Source: CF-118 sp035934385
GTDB taxonomy: Bacteria > Chloroflexota > Dormibacteria > Dormibacterales > Dormibacteraceae
Assembly: GCA_035934385.1 (NCBI GenBank)
Contig: DASYXY010000064.1
Location: 27,652 to 91,651, forward strand
Direction: 5' to 3'
Length of the DNA: 64,000 bases
The notes under the pieces are model-generated. The model saw only the letters and a list, made by a program, of their open reading frames with translations, did not search any database and was not told the DNA's origin. The position numbers were made by a program, and so were the translations under genes. Positions 43,904-52,967 of the stretch are shown here, piece after piece; the stretch's first letter is position 1, and every line of letters begins with the position of its first letter.

Positions 43904-44638
43904 CTAGCTCGCCGCGACGCCCTCGAAGCCGCCCAGGTAGGCCTTCTGCACGCGCTCGTCCCTGGCCAGCTCCGACGCATCGCCCTCGAGCACGACGCGG
44001 CCGACCTCGATGACGTACGCGCGCTGGGCGATGGCCAGGGCCTGGCGCGCGTTCTGCTCCACGAGGAGCACTGTAGTGCCGCGGCTGGCGATCTCCCGCA
44101 CGGTCCGCAGCACGCTCTTGGCGAGTATTGGCGCGAGGCCGAGGGAGGGCTCGTCCAGCATCAGAACCCGGGGCTCGGACATCATCGCCCGCCCGATGGC
44201 GAGCATCTGCTGCTCGCCGCCTGACAGCGTCCCCGCCAGCTGCAGACGGCGCTCGGCGAGCCTCGGGAACAGCGCGTACACGGCGGCCTTCCGCTCCTTG
44301 ACCAGCTGCGTGCGAGACCGGATCAGGTAGCCGCCAAGGCTCAGGTTCTCCTCCACCGTCAGGACGTTGAAGATGCGCCGGCCCTCGGGAACATGGCTCA
44401 GTCCGAGCGCGACGATGGAGTGGGCGCTGATACCAACCAGGCTCTTGCCGCCGAACGTGATGCTGCCGCTGCGCGGCCGAAGCAGACCGGAGATGGCGCG
44501 CAGTGTGGTGGTCTTGCCCGCGCCGTTGCCGCCGAGGATCGCCACGATCTGGCCGGCCTCGGCCTGGATCGAGATCCCTTTGAGGGCCTCGATGTTGCCG
44601 TAGAAGACGTGGAGGTCGTTGACCTCCAGCAGGGCCAA
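43904..44638 (-). CDS. livF: ABC transporter ATP-binding protein LivF (second importer)
   Basis: A 244-residue LivF ATPase. Walker A is GGNGAGKTT, the Q-loop VPEGRRIFNVLTV, the signature LSGGEQQML, Walker B RVLMLDEPSLGLAP and the switch LLVEQNARQAL. TTG 44638 gives the usual start (LLEVNDLHVFYG) four bases after the fused gene's stop; in-frame codons further up would overlap it. It is the last gene of the minus-strand liv operon, and its transcript would run into the right family A palindrome. Confidence 0.91.
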   Translation of the reverse strand: MALLEVNDLHVFYGNIEALKGISIQAEAGQIVAILGGNGAGKTTTLRAISGLLRPRSGSITFGGKSLVGISAHSIVALGLSHVPEGRRIFNVLTVEENLSLGGYLIRSRTQLVKERKAAVYALFPRLAERRLQLAGTLSGGEQQMLAIGRAMMSEPRVLMLDEPSLGLAPILAKSVLRTVREIASRGTTVLLVEQNARQALAIAQRAYVIEVGRVVLEGDASELARDERVQKAYLGGFEGVAAS

Positions 44639-44642
44639 TCCG

Positions 44643-46643
44643 TCAGGCCCCTTGAGCTCGTTCCACGGGCACCTCATCGTCGTCGCGGCCAAGGTAGGCC
44701 TCGATCACGGCCGGGTCCTGCTGGATCTGCGCGGGCTTGCCGAGCGCGATCAGGGTGCCGTGGTCGAGCACGGCGATGCGGTCCGAGATGCGCATCACGA
44801 GCGACATGTCGTGCTCGATCAGGACCACGGTGATGCCGAGGCCGCGAATCTTGCGAATGATGCCGTCGAGCTCCAGCTTCTCAGTCGGGTTCATGCCGGC
44901 GGCCGGCTCGTCGAAAAGGACGAGGTGCGGGTGCGCGGCGAGCGCCCGCGCGATCTCGACCCGGCGCTGGTCCGCGTACGGCAGCTCGGTGGCCAACCGT
45001 CCGGCCAGGTGTTCCAGGCCCACGAAGCCGAGCCAGCGCCGCGACTCCTGAAGCGTGCGGACCTCGTCCTTCCGCTCGCCCGGCGTATGCAGCAGCGCCT
45101 GCCAGGTCATCGTCCGGTGGCGGGGATAAAGGCCGACCATCACGTTCTCGAAAACGGCCATCTGCTTGAAGAGCCGGATCCCCTGGAACGTTCGGCCCAC
45201 GCCACGGGCGGCGATCACGTGCGGGCGAAGGCCGGCCACCGGCCGCCCGTCGATGAAGATCTTCCCGGCCTTCGGCCTCTGCACGCCGGTGATGCAGTTG
45301 AACAGGGTGGTCTTGCCGCCGCCGTTGGGGCCGATGATGCTGAAGATCTCGCCGCGCTTCACGTCAAACGTGACGTTGTCGACAGCGCGAAGGCCGCCGA
45401 ACTGCTGCACGACTCCCTGCACCTCGAGGATCGCCTCGCCCTCCTGGATGACGCGGTGCCCCGCGGCCGCGTGCCGAGCGTCACGCTCCTCCATCTGCTG
45501 CTGGTGTTCGCGGAGGATTCGGTCGGCCACCTGGCCGGCCTCCTCCTCTTGTAATCCATAGAAAGGTTTGGGCCGCCGCCGGATCCGCGCCCAGAGGCCC
45601 TGCGGCAGCAACAGAATCACAAGCAGCAGCGCGACCCCGAAGACCAGGAGGCGCTGCTCGTCGAACTGGCGCAGCACCTCCGGCAGGCCCACGACGATCA
45701 GCGCGCCGAGGAGCACCCCAGGCAGGCTTCCGGTGCCGCCAAGGACGATCACGATCAGCGCGTACACCGACAGCGTGAAGGTGAAGCTCGTCGGGTCGAT
45801 CGCGCCGATGCGGGTCGCGAAGAAACCCCCGGCCAGTCCGCCCCACATACCGCCCATCACGTAGGCGAAAAGCTTCAAGCGCACCGACGGCACGCCGACC
45901 GACTCGGCGGCGAACTCGTCCTCGCGAATCGCGATCCAGCCACGACCCAGCCTCGAGTGTTCGAGGTTCTGCGCGAAGATCATCGCGATCGCCAGCAGCG
46001 CCAGGCCGATGATCAGGAAGTCGAACTGGGACTGAAACACGTAGCCGAACGACTGGCCGCCGATGCTGATCTTCGGGATCTCGGGAAACGGAATCTGCAG
46101 GATGCCGTTGGGGCCGCCGGCGTAATCCCAGTTGTTGAACGCCACCCGCGTCATCTCGCCGAAGCCCAGCGTCACGATGGCGAGGTAGTCGCTGCGGAGG
46201 CGAAGCGTCGGGTAGCCGAGGATTGCGCCGGCCGTGCCGGTGAACAGGATCGCCAGCGGCACGGTCACGAAGAAGTTCCAGTGGGTTTGGGGCAGCGTCG
46301 TCAGCAGGGCGGAGGTGTAGGCGCCGATGGCGAAGAAAGCCGCGTAGCCGAGGTCGAGCAAGCCGGCGAAGCCGACCACGATGTTGAGGCCCAGGCCGAG
46401 CATGGCGTAGGTCGCGACACCGACCAGCACGGACGTGAAGTATTCGTCGCCCTGGACATAGGCGATGGCGCCGATGCCCACGAGGAAGGCGATCACCCGC
46501 GACCAGTAAGGCACGCGGTCGACCCGGTTCAGCCACCCATTGAAGCGGGGTTCCTCGCTCAGCCGGCTGTACGCGAACAGGCGCAGGCCGGCCAGCACGA
46601 CAAAGAACAGAAGAATCGCTCCGAGGAGATCGTCTGAGCTCAC
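44643..46643 (-). CDS. Fused LivM permease - LivG ATPase
   Basis: A single 666-residue open frame holding a complete LivM permease (about residues 1-370, with GYPTLRLRSDYLAIVTLGFGE) joined by a charged linker (EEEAGQVADRILREHQQQ) to a full LivG ATPase (about 405-666). Walker A is GPNGGGKTT, the RTFQGIRLF Q-loop, signature LPYADQRRVEIARAL, Walker B VLFDEPAAGMNP and switch LIEHDMSLV are intact. No stop or restart separates the halves. GTG 46643 overlaps the LivH stop as GTGA. The first importer in the window keeps the two as separate genes. Confidence 0.92.
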   Translation of the reverse strand: MSSDDLLGAILLFFVVLAGLRLFAYSRLSEEPRFNGWLNRVDRVPYWSRVIAFLVGIGAIAYVQGDEYFTSVLVGVATYAMLGLGLNIVVGFAGLLDLGYAAFFAIGAYTSALLTTLPQTHWNFFVTVPLAILFTGTAGAILGYPTLRLRSDYLAIVTLGFGEMTRVAFNNWDYAGGPNGILQIPFPEIPKISIGGQSFGYVFQSQFDFLIIGLALLAIAMIFAQNLEHSRLGRGWIAIREDEFAAESVGVPSVRLKLFAYVMGGMWGGLAGGFFATRIGAIDPTSFTFTLSVYALIVIVLGGTGSLPGVLLGALIVVGLPEVLRQFDEQRLLVFGVALLLVILLLPQGLWARIRRRPKPFYGLQEEEAGQVADRILREHQQQMEERDARHAAAGHRVIQEGEAILEVQGVVQQFGGLRAVDNVTFDVKRGEIFSIIGPNGGGKTTLFNCITGVQRPKAGKIFIDGRPVAGLRPHVIAARGVGRTFQGIRLFKQMAVFENVMVGLYPRHRTMTWQALLHTPGERKDEVRTLQESRRWLGFVGLEHLAGRLATELPYADQRRVEIARALAAHPHLVLFDEPAAGMNPTEKLELDGIIRKIRGLGITVVLIEHDMSLVMRISDRIAVLDHGTLIALGKPAQIQQDPAVIEAYLGRDDDEVPVERAQGA

Positions 46644-47542
46644 ATTCGCACCGCGACGCGCTCGCCGAACAGGCCCGTGGGCCGGATGACCAGCACCGTG
46701 ATCAGCACCCCGAAGACGATCACGTCCTCCCATTTGCCCGAGATGTAGCCGGTGGTGTAGGCCTCGAGCAGGCCGATGAGCATTCCGCCCGCCATGGCCC
46801 CAGGGATGTTGCCGATGCCGCCGAGCACTGCGGCCGTGAAGGCGCGGAGGCCGAGCAGAAAGCCCAGCGTGAACTGGATCTGCACGTAGTAGAGGCCGAG
46901 CATCACCCCTGACGCCGCGGCAAGCATCGCGCCGAGCACGAACGCCAGGCGGATCACCTGGTTGACGTTGATGCCCATCAGCCGGGCGGCGTCATGGTCG
47001 ACCGCCAGCGCTCGCATCGCAGTGCCGAGCGTGGTGCCCTGGATGAAGGCGTAGAGGCCGCCCATGAGCAGCACGCTGATGACAAACAGGGCGACCTGCA
47101 CGAACGTCAGGTGGACCGGGCCGACGTTGAAGCCTTCGGAAGGGAGAAGGCTCGGCGGGTAAGCCTGGATGGCGGCGCCCCATTTCCACTCAGCACCGTT
47201 GGAGAGGATGATCGAGCACGCGAGGGCGCTGATCAGGATGGCGAGCAGCGACTTGTTGAGCAGTGGCTTGTACGCCACCTCGAGCACGACCAGGTTCACC
47301 GCTGCGGTGCCGATCATCGGCAGGACGAAAACGAGGACGAGCGCGATAGGAAGCGGCAGGCTCTGGAGCCCGAACGAGACCAGCAGCGTCCATCCGAGGA
47401 ACGCGCCCACCATCGATAAGTCGCCCTGCGCGAAGTTGATCAGGCGGATGATGCCGTAGACGATCGTGTAGCCAAGCGCAACCAGGGCGTAGAACGAGCC
47501 CACCGTGAGCCCGATCACCGTGTACTCAAGAAACGGCCCCAT
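46640..47542 (-). CDS. livH: Branched-chain-amino-acid-type ABC transporter permease LivH
   Basis: A 300-residue permease with about eight helices. GSFYALVALGYTIVYGIIRL, NFAQGDLSMVGAFLGW, the loop GTAMRALAVDHDAARLMGI and LGGIGNIPGAMAGG match LivH. It is the first gene of the operon livH, livM-G, livF. The 91-base gap before the divergent FAD gene holds no promoter I can defend. Confidence 0.92.
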   Translation of the reverse strand: MGPFLEYTVIGLTVGSFYALVALGYTIVYGIIRLINFAQGDLSMVGAFLGWTLLVSFGLQSLPLPIALVLVFVLPMIGTAAVNLVVLEVAYKPLLNKSLLAILISALACSIILSNGAEWKWGAAIQAYPPSLLPSEGFNVGPVHLTFVQVALFVISVLLMGGLYAFIQGTTLGTAMRALAVDHDAARLMGINVNQVIRLAFVLGAMLAAASGVMLGLYYVQIQFTLGFLLGLRAFTAAVLGGIGNIPGAMAGGMLIGLLEAYTTGYISGKWEDVIVFGVLITVLVIRPTGLFGERVAVRM

Positions 47543-47633
47543 CCCTTGCCCTCTCTAAGACAGACAGGAGTCGCTTAGCTCGGATGCGTATCGTACAGGT
47601 GCCTCAGGCGCACGAACCAAAGGAGGGGACGCA

Positions 47634-48911
47634 GTGCAGCGGCTGGACGTCGCGGTCCTGGGTGGCGGTGTCGCCGGCCTCACCGCGGCCTACCTGCTGC
47701 GCGATCGCGACCTCGAGGTCTTCGACTCTGCATCGCACATCGGCGGCCGTACGCGCTCGCTGCAGCAGCCGGACGGCATCTGGCTCAACACCGGCGCGCA
47801 GTACGTATCCACCGATCGCATCAAGGTTGTCGAGCTGGCTGATGCAGTCGGCGCGCGGCTGATCACCGACGACAACCTCGAGGAGTACTGGCGCGGGCTG
47901 TACCCTCCGGATCCGGACGAGCGTTCGGAGATCGAGAGCATGATCGAACGGATCACCTCGGAGCAGATGCATCGGCGCCCGGCGACCCTGCCCGAGCTGG
48001 ACGACCAACCCTTCGACCACTGGCTCGGCGATGTCGCTCCGTCCACGCATCGCTTCTTCGACCGGTGGTGTCAGATCATGAATTCAGGCTCATCGGTCGA
48101 GATCTCGCTCTACGGCGCGCTGTGGCTCTGGGGCGACCAGCGCAGCACGCCGTGGATCGACAGGCCGGTCCCTCGCCACGACCGCGGCGACTGCGTGTTC
48201 GACGGCGGCACCAACGAGTTCACGAAGGCCCTTGCGCGCGCGGCCGGCGGGCGGGTCTCGCTCCGCTCTCGCGTGCGCTCCGTGCGCGCGAATGACGGCG
48301 GATACACGATCGATATCGAGGACGATCGAGGCGGCACCGAGGTGTGGGCGAAGCAAGTTGTTTCTGCTGTTCCGGCGCCGGTTGCGGCGGAGGTCATCGA
48401 GGACCTGCCCGGATGGAAGAAGCAGGCGCTCGGAGCTCTTCGCTACGGGCGTTTCATGACCACCAACATCGTGGTGAGCCCCAAGCGCGCCAGACCGACG
48501 AGCTATCCGCTCACCGCATCCCGCTCCGACGTCGTCTACAACCTCGACGCGTTCGTCATCAAGACGCCGGGCGACTTCGACGAGCGCGGCGGATGCTTCC
48601 ACAACATCGTCGGCGACCCGACCTGCCGGGTGGTCTGGGACGACCCGGACGACACCATCAAGACCGGTACGCTGCTCGAGCTGTTCCGCCAGAAGCCGCA
48701 GTACCGCGACCGCGTGGTGCGGGTCGAGGTGCGGCGCTGGCTGCACGGAATGCCCCTGTACAGCGTGGGCCGCATGAAGACCTACGACCAGCTGGCCGAG
48801 CCGGTTGGCGGTGTCTTCTTCTGCGGCGACTACAGCTGGGCTTCGAACATGGAGGGCGCGGCTTTGAGCGGCGAAAGGGCGGCCGCCCAGGTGCAGCGAG
48901 CTTCCTCATGA
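47634..48911 (+). CDS. FAD-dependent amine-oxidase-like oxidoreductase
   Basis: A 425-residue flavoprotein of the amine oxidase/phytoene desaturase group. The FAD motif VAVLGGGVAGLTAAYLL is at residues 6-22, the second ASHIGGRTRSL follows, and the C-terminal GVFFCGDYSWASNMEGAALSGERAA is the flavin-binding end. GTG 47634 has AGGAGGGG eight bases upstream. Its stop overlaps the E1-alpha start as ATGA. The substrate is unknown; a polyamine, aryl amine or protoporphyrinogen-like compound are all compatible. Confidence 0.87.
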   Translation: MQRLDVAVLGGGVAGLTAAYLLRDRDLEVFDSASHIGGRTRSLQQPDGIWLNTGAQYVSTDRIKVVELADAVGARLITDDNLEEYWRGLYPPDPDERSEIESMIERITSEQMHRRPATLPELDDQPFDHWLGDVAPSTHRFFDRWCQIMNSGSSVEISLYGALWLWGDQRSTPWIDRPVPRHDRGDCVFDGGTNEFTKALARAAGGRVSLRSRVRSVRANDGGYTIDIEDDRGGTEVWAKQVVSAVPAPVAAEVIEDLPGWKKQALGALRYGRFMTTNIVVSPKRARPTSYPLTASRSDVVYNLDAFVIKTPGDFDERGGCFHNIVGDPTCRVVWDDPDDTIKTGTLLELFRQKPQYRDRVVRVEVRRWLHGMPLYSVGRMKTYDQLAEPVGGVFFCGDYSWASNMEGAALSGERAAAQVQRASS

Positions 48912-49990
48912 GCGCGCGAGCGGTCGTGAGCAAGAATAAGCCGGTGACCATGCAGCGCCAGGTGCTCAAGGCAGACGGGAAGCTGGTCGACGGCGCTCAG
49001 CCCATGGAGGAGGAGTTTCTCCTCGAGGCGCTGCGCTGGATGATGAAGTCGCGGCTGTATGACCACAGGGTCATCGGCATGCAGCGTCAGGGCCAGTTCG
49101 GCGTGTATTCGCCGGGCACCGGCCAGGAGGCGTCAATCGTCGGCTCGGCCATGGCGGTCGACCCGGAGCGTGACTGGATGGTGCCGCAGTACCGCGAGCT
49201 GATGGCGAGCGTCCACCACGGCCTGCCGCTCGAGGTCATCTCCGCGCAGTACCTGGGCAAGATCGGCCCGGCCCGCATCCCCGAAGGGGTCAGGGTGCTG
49301 CCGACCCAGGTGGCGATCGCGGCCCAGCTGCCGCAGGCGACAGGGCTGGCGTGGGGCTTGAAGCTGCGAGGCGAGGACTCCGTGGTCATCTCGTACATAG
49401 GTGACGGCGGCTCGTCGGAGGGCGATTTCCACGAGGGCCTCAACCTCGCGGGCGTGACCCGCGCGCCGATCGTCTTCTTCCTCTCCAACAACCAGTGGGC
49501 GATCTCCACATCGCGGCGCGTGCAGACCGCGACGCGAAGCTTCGCGCTGCGAGCGGCGGGTTACGGATTCGACGGCGTCGAGGTCGACGGCAACGATGTG
49601 ATGGCGGTCTACGCCGCGACGCGCGCCGCGGTCGACAAGGCGCGCAGAGGCGGCGGGCCGAGCCTGGTCGAGGCGACGACCTATCGCATGAGCTTTCACA
49701 ACACGACCGACAATCCGTCCCGGTACCAGGACCCGAAGGACTACGAGGAGGCGAAGACGCGCGACCCGATCGAGCGCGTGCAGAAGTACCTCGCGTCCAT
49801 CGGGTTGTGGGACGCGAAGAAAGAGGAGGCGTGGACTGAGGAGCTGCGCGAGGAGAACGACCGCGCGCTCAAGCTCGCGGCCGAGGCGCAGCCACCGCAG
49901 CCCGATGACGTCTTCGCCAACGTTTACCAGGACCCGCCTCCCCGCATCGTCCGGCAGCGCTCGGAGCTGGCCGGCGGCAAGAGGGATTAG
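48908..49990 (+). CDS. pdhA: 2-oxoacid dehydrogenase E1 component alpha subunit (pyruvate dehydrogenase type)
   Basis: A 360-residue thiamine-diphosphate enzyme subunit. The ThDP motif runs from GDGGSSEGDF to NNQWAIS, as in Gram-positive type PdhA. VYSPGTGQEASIVGSAMAV and the phosphorylation-type loop SFHNTTDNPSRY are present. ATG 48908 overlaps the FAD gene stop. With the beta subunit three bases after its stop it forms a heterotetrameric E1 that decarboxylates pyruvate or a branched 2-oxo acid. E2 is encoded at 61215. Confidence 0.91.
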   Translation: MSARAVVSKNKPVTMQRQVLKADGKLVDGAQPMEEEFLLEALRWMMKSRLYDHRVIGMQRQGQFGVYSPGTGQEASIVGSAMAVDPERDWMVPQYRELMASVHHGLPLEVISAQYLGKIGPARIPEGVRVLPTQVAIAAQLPQATGLAWGLKLRGEDSVVISYIGDGGSSEGDFHEGLNLAGVTRAPIVFFLSNNQWAISTSRRVQTATRSFALRAAGYGFDGVEVDGNDVMAVYAATRAAVDKARRGGGPSLVEATTYRMSFHNTTDNPSRYQDPKDYEEAKTRDPIERVQKYLASIGLWDAKKEEAWTEELREENDRALKLAAEAQPPQPDDVFANVYQDPPPRIVRQRSELAGGKRD

Positions 49991-49993
49991 TCG

Positions 49994-50971
49994 ATGCCGC
50001 AGCGCAATGTCGTCGAGGCCGTCAACAGCGCGCTGACCGACGAGATGCAGGCCGACGAACGGGTGATGGTGCTCGGCCTCGACGTCGGCAAGCTCGGCGG
50101 GGTCTTCCGCACCACGAGCGGGCTCGTCGAGAAGTTCGGCGCCGAGCGTGTGGTGGACACTCCGCTGGCCGAGGCCAGCATCGTCGGGGCGTCGCTCGGG
50201 CTCGCGCTCGCGGGCATGGTGCCGGTCGCGGAGATCCAGTTTCTGGGCTTCACCGCACAGGCCTTTCACCAGATCGGGCCGCAGCTGGGCAAGTACAGGC
50301 AGCGCTCGCGCGGGCGCTACCACTGCCAGGTCACGATCCGCGCGCCGTTCGGGGGCGGCATCCGCAGCCCCGAGTTTCACTCCGACGCGGTGGAGGCGCA
50401 GTTCGTGCAGTCGCCCGGCATCAAGATCGTGATGCCGTCCAACCCCTTCGACGCGAAGGGACTCTTGATCGAGGCGATCCGCGACCCTGACCCGGTCCTG
50501 TTCTGCGAGCCTGATCGCCTCTATCGCGCGGGCAAGGCCGAGGTCCCCGACGGCGCGTACACCGTCCCGTTCGGCAAGGCTTCGCTGGTGCGCGAAGGCG
50601 ACAACGTCACGTTGGTGGCGTGGAGCGCCGCGGTGGAGCTTTGCTTGCGAGCCGCCGACGCGCTGGCAGCCGATGGAATCTCAGCTGCTGTGCTCGACCT
50701 CAGGACGCTCGTGCCACTCGACGTGGAGACGCTGTGCACGCAGGTAGCGAAGACCGGGCGCTGCGTGGTAGTGCATGAGGCGCCGATGTCGGCCGGATTC
50801 GGCGCCGAGGTTTCGGCCACGCTGATGGAGGAGATCTTCTACGACCTCGACGCGCCGGTCGCGCGAGTCGGGGCGTACGACGTGCCCTTCCCGGCGGCTT
50901 CGCTCGAGGACTACTACCTGCCGTCCGTGGACCGCGTCGTCAAAGCGGTCAAGCGGACGCTGGAGAGCTAG
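49994..50971 (+). CDS. pdhB: 2-oxoacid dehydrogenase E1 component beta subunit
   Basis: A 325-residue transketolase-like beta subunit. NVVEAVNSALTDEM, DVGKLGGVFRTT, DTPLAEASIVGASLGLALAG and GGGIRSPEFHSDAVEAQF are conserved, and the C-terminal domain has SAAVELCLRAADAL and VVVHEAPMSAGFGAEV. Its last 23 bases overlap the convergent TetR gene. Confidence 0.92.
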   Translation: MPQRNVVEAVNSALTDEMQADERVMVLGLDVGKLGGVFRTTSGLVEKFGAERVVDTPLAEASIVGASLGLALAGMVPVAEIQFLGFTAQAFHQIGPQLGKYRQRSRGRYHCQVTIRAPFGGGIRSPEFHSDAVEAQFVQSPGIKIVMPSNPFDAKGLLIEAIRDPDPVLFCEPDRLYRAGKAEVPDGAYTVPFGKASLVREGDNVTLVAWSAAVELCLRAADALAADGISAAVLDLRTLVPLDVETLCTQVAKTGRCVVVHEAPMSAGFGAEVSATLMEEIFYDLDAPVARVGAYDVPFPAASLEDYYLPSVDRVVKAVKRTLES

Positions 50972-51602
50972 CCACCGGCTCCAGCAGCAATTCGATCAAG
51001 GACTGGCCAACCCACTCCTCGTAGCGCGCCGGCTTCCAGCCCCGCTCAAAGACCAGCAGGCAGTACCAATCCGGTCCGGTGAGGCCCCAGAGGATGGCGT
51101 GTGCCTCGCTCGCCGTGAGGCCTGCGCGCAGCCGTCCGCTGTGTTCAAGCGCCGCACGCACCTCCTCGAACTGTCGATACCGCTCGCTCTCGGAGCTTTC
51201 GTAGCGCGCCTTCAAGGTGGGGTCCCCTGATTCGCGCATGAACCGGGGTAGGTCAGCGCAGAGCTCATAGATGCGGCGCGAGATCCGGCCCGCAACGCGC
51301 AGCCAGACCTCGGGATCATCCGACCGTCGAGCGTCTCCGACCAGGCTCAATGCCTCAGCCACGTGCGGCCAGCCGGCTTCGATGATGGCCTGGGCGAGTT
51401 GGAGTTTGTTGCCGAAGATCGCGTACACGGTCTGGTAGGAGACTCCAGCCTCAGCTGCGACCTCTCGCATCGTCACGGCGCTGTAGGTGCCCTTCGCGAG
51501 AAGCCGCCGGCCGGCCTCCATGATCCGGCGCCGGGTCAGGTCCGCTTGCTCCTGGCGCAGGCTCGCGCGGTAGGCCCGAGTCTCCTTGACAGCTTCGGCC
51601 AT
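50949..51602 (-). CDS. TetR family transcriptional regulator
   Basis: A 217-residue repressor-type protein. The helix-turn-helix is VTMREVAAEAGVSYQTVYAIFGNK around residues 43-66; the C-terminal ligand domain resembles the WHG/TetR_C type. It probably controls itself and the divergent small ORF and flavoprotein through the inverted repeats at 51611-51654. Its 3' end overlaps the E1-beta gene, so it may also affect pdh expression through antisense transcription. Confidence 0.88.
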   Translation of the reverse strand: MAEAVKETRAYRASLRQEQADLTRRRIMEAGRRLLAKGTYSAVTMREVAAEAGVSYQTVYAIFGNKLQLAQAIIEAGWPHVAEALSLVGDARRSDDPEVWLRVAGRISRRIYELCADLPRFMRESGDPTLKARYESSESERYRQFEEVRAALEHSGRLRAGLTASEAHAILWGLTGPDWYCLLVFERGWKPARYEEWVGQSLIELLLEPVASSPASA

Positions 51603-51610
51603 CGGCGATA

Positions 51611-51654
51611 GGATAGCACCCTATCCATTAGAGGATACCTCTACTCAATAGAGG
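51611..51654. promoter_or_regulatory. Operator cluster in the TetR divergent region
   Basis: Two inverted-repeat systems: GGATAG (51611-51616) with CTATCC (51621-51626); and TAGAGG (51629-51634), CCTCTA (51638-51643), TAGAGG (51649-51654) arranged as alternating arms. On the minus strand TTGAGT, 17 bases and GATAGG would overlap them as a tetR promoter. Confidence 0.6.
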
Positions 51655-51676
51655 TGACATTTAAGGAGTCATTGAG

Positions 51677-51868
51677 ATGCGAGCAAGCTGGGGGCGGACT
51701 GTCTGGAGGCGTGTGGAGCCGTGGTTGGCTCAGCTGGTCTGGCTGGACCCCGCCGCGGCGGCGGCGTGCATCAGCCCCGAGCCTGCGTCGCCTCCAGTGC
51801 TGCGTGTGCACCGGCTTGGGCCATCCAGGTCAGTGATCGCGCGCCGCGAGGAGCACAGCGTTGCTTGA
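51677..51868 (+). CDS. Small Trp-rich hypothetical ORF before the flavoprotein gene
   Basis: A 63-codon frame with a strong AAGGAG eight bases before ATG 51677, directly after the TetR operators. The product has five Trp in its first 22 residues and an Ala run, and no family I recognise. It overlaps the flavoprotein TTG start by eight bases. It may be a leader peptide that couples translation to the flavoprotein, a true small protein, or chance. Confidence 0.4.
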   Translation: MRASWGRTVWRRVEPWLAQLVWLDPAAAAACISPEPASPPVLRVHRLGPSRSVIARREEHSVA

Positions 51869-52967
51869 ACCGACGCGGCGCGAACACCTGACCGTGGTGG
51901 TCGTCGGAGGTGGCCAGGCGGGCCTGGCGTCCGGCTACCACCTGAAGCGGTCCGGGGTCCAGTTCGCGATCCTCGATCGCCACCCTCGGATCGGCGACTC
52001 CTGGCGCCGCCGCTGGAGCTCGCTGAAGCTTTTCACACCCGCTCGGATTGACGGCTTGCCTGGAATGGCCTTCCCAGCGCCGTCCGATGAGCATCCGTCA
52101 AGAGACGCCATGGCGGACTTCCTCGAGCAGTACGCCCGCAGTTTCGACCTTCCGGTGCGCTCGAACGCCGTGGTCAGGCGCTTGTTGGCTCGTGCCGATC
52201 ACTTCGAGCTCGACCTGGGCGAGGGAAGCCTGACCGCTGATCAAGTGATCATCGCGACCGGCTCGAACCAGGTCCCGAAGGTTCCGGACTTTGCTCGCGA
52301 GCTTGACCCGGCAATCCGGCAGCTGACTGCCGCGTCCTACAGCAGTCCGTCCGATCTGGCGCCGGGCGCTGTGCTGGTGATCGGTGCGGGCAACTCCGGC
52401 TCGGAGGTCGCCCTCGAAGCCGCGTCCGCCGGTCACCGCGTGATGCTCTCGGGCAGAGACACAGGCAAGGGCAACCCCAAGCTCTTCGGACGCGTGCCGT
52501 GGTGGATCGGACAAGTCCTGCTGACCAAATCGACACCGATGGGCCGGCGCATGACGGCCAGGATGGCGGCGGGAGGGGCGCCTCGGTTCTGGATCGAAGC
52601 TGCCGATTTCGAGCGAGCCGGCGTCGAGCGTGTCGGGCGAACGGTGGGGACCGAGGCCGGACGGCCGCGTCTCGACGACGGGACCATGGCCGACGTCGGA
52701 ACCGTGATCTGGTGCGCCGGCTTCAAGCAGGACTTCGACTGGATCACTCCCAGGGTCGTGGATGACAGTGGCCGAGCGCTGCACGAGAGAGGCGTGTCAA
52801 GCGTCCAACGCGGCCTTTACTTCGTGGGGCTTCCATTTCAGTATTCGGTGGCTTCCGCCCTCGTGGGAGGCGTCAGCCGCGACGCCCGCTACGTCGTTCG
52901 CCATGTCGTTCGCCAACAGGGCAGAACTGTGGACAGGCGAGCCGTGAGGCCCCTTGTCAGCGCGTAG
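51861..52967 (+). CDS. Flavin-containing monooxygenase-like NAD(P)/FAD oxidoreductase
   Basis: A 368-residue two-dinucleotide-binding flavoprotein. The FAD motif VVVGGGQAGLASGYHL is at residues 13-28; the NADPH motif LVIGAGNSGSEVALEA near 172-187; IIATGSNQVP is the ATG motif. WRRRWSSLKLFTPARIDGLPG is typical of the group related to Baeyer-Villiger and N-hydroxylating oxygenases. TTG 51861 has GAGGAG seven bases upstream. Likely under TetR control. It overlaps the next VOC gene by 14 bases. Confidence 0.87.
   Translation: MLEPTRREHLTVVVVGGGQAGLASGYHLKRSGVQFAILDRHPRIGDSWRRRWSSLKLFTPARIDGLPGMAFPAPSDEHPSRDAMADFLEQYARSFDLPVRSNAVVRRLLARADHFELDLGEGSLTADQVIIATGSNQVPKVPDFARELDPAIRQLTAASYSSPSDLAPGAVLVIGAGNSGSEVALEAASAGHRVMLSGRDTGKGNPKLFGRVPWWIGQVLLTKSTPMGRRMTARMAAGGAPRFWIEAADFERAGVERVGRTVGTEAGRPRLDDGTMADVGTVIWCAGFKQDFDWITPRVVDDSGRALHERGVSSVQRGLYFVGLPFQYSVASALVGGVSRDARYVVRHVVRQQGRTVDRRAVRPLVSA

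Noticed and set aside
47543..47633. Promoters in the livH / FAD gene divergent gap
   Set aside because: Candidate hexamers were poor in sequence or spacing, so none is reported.
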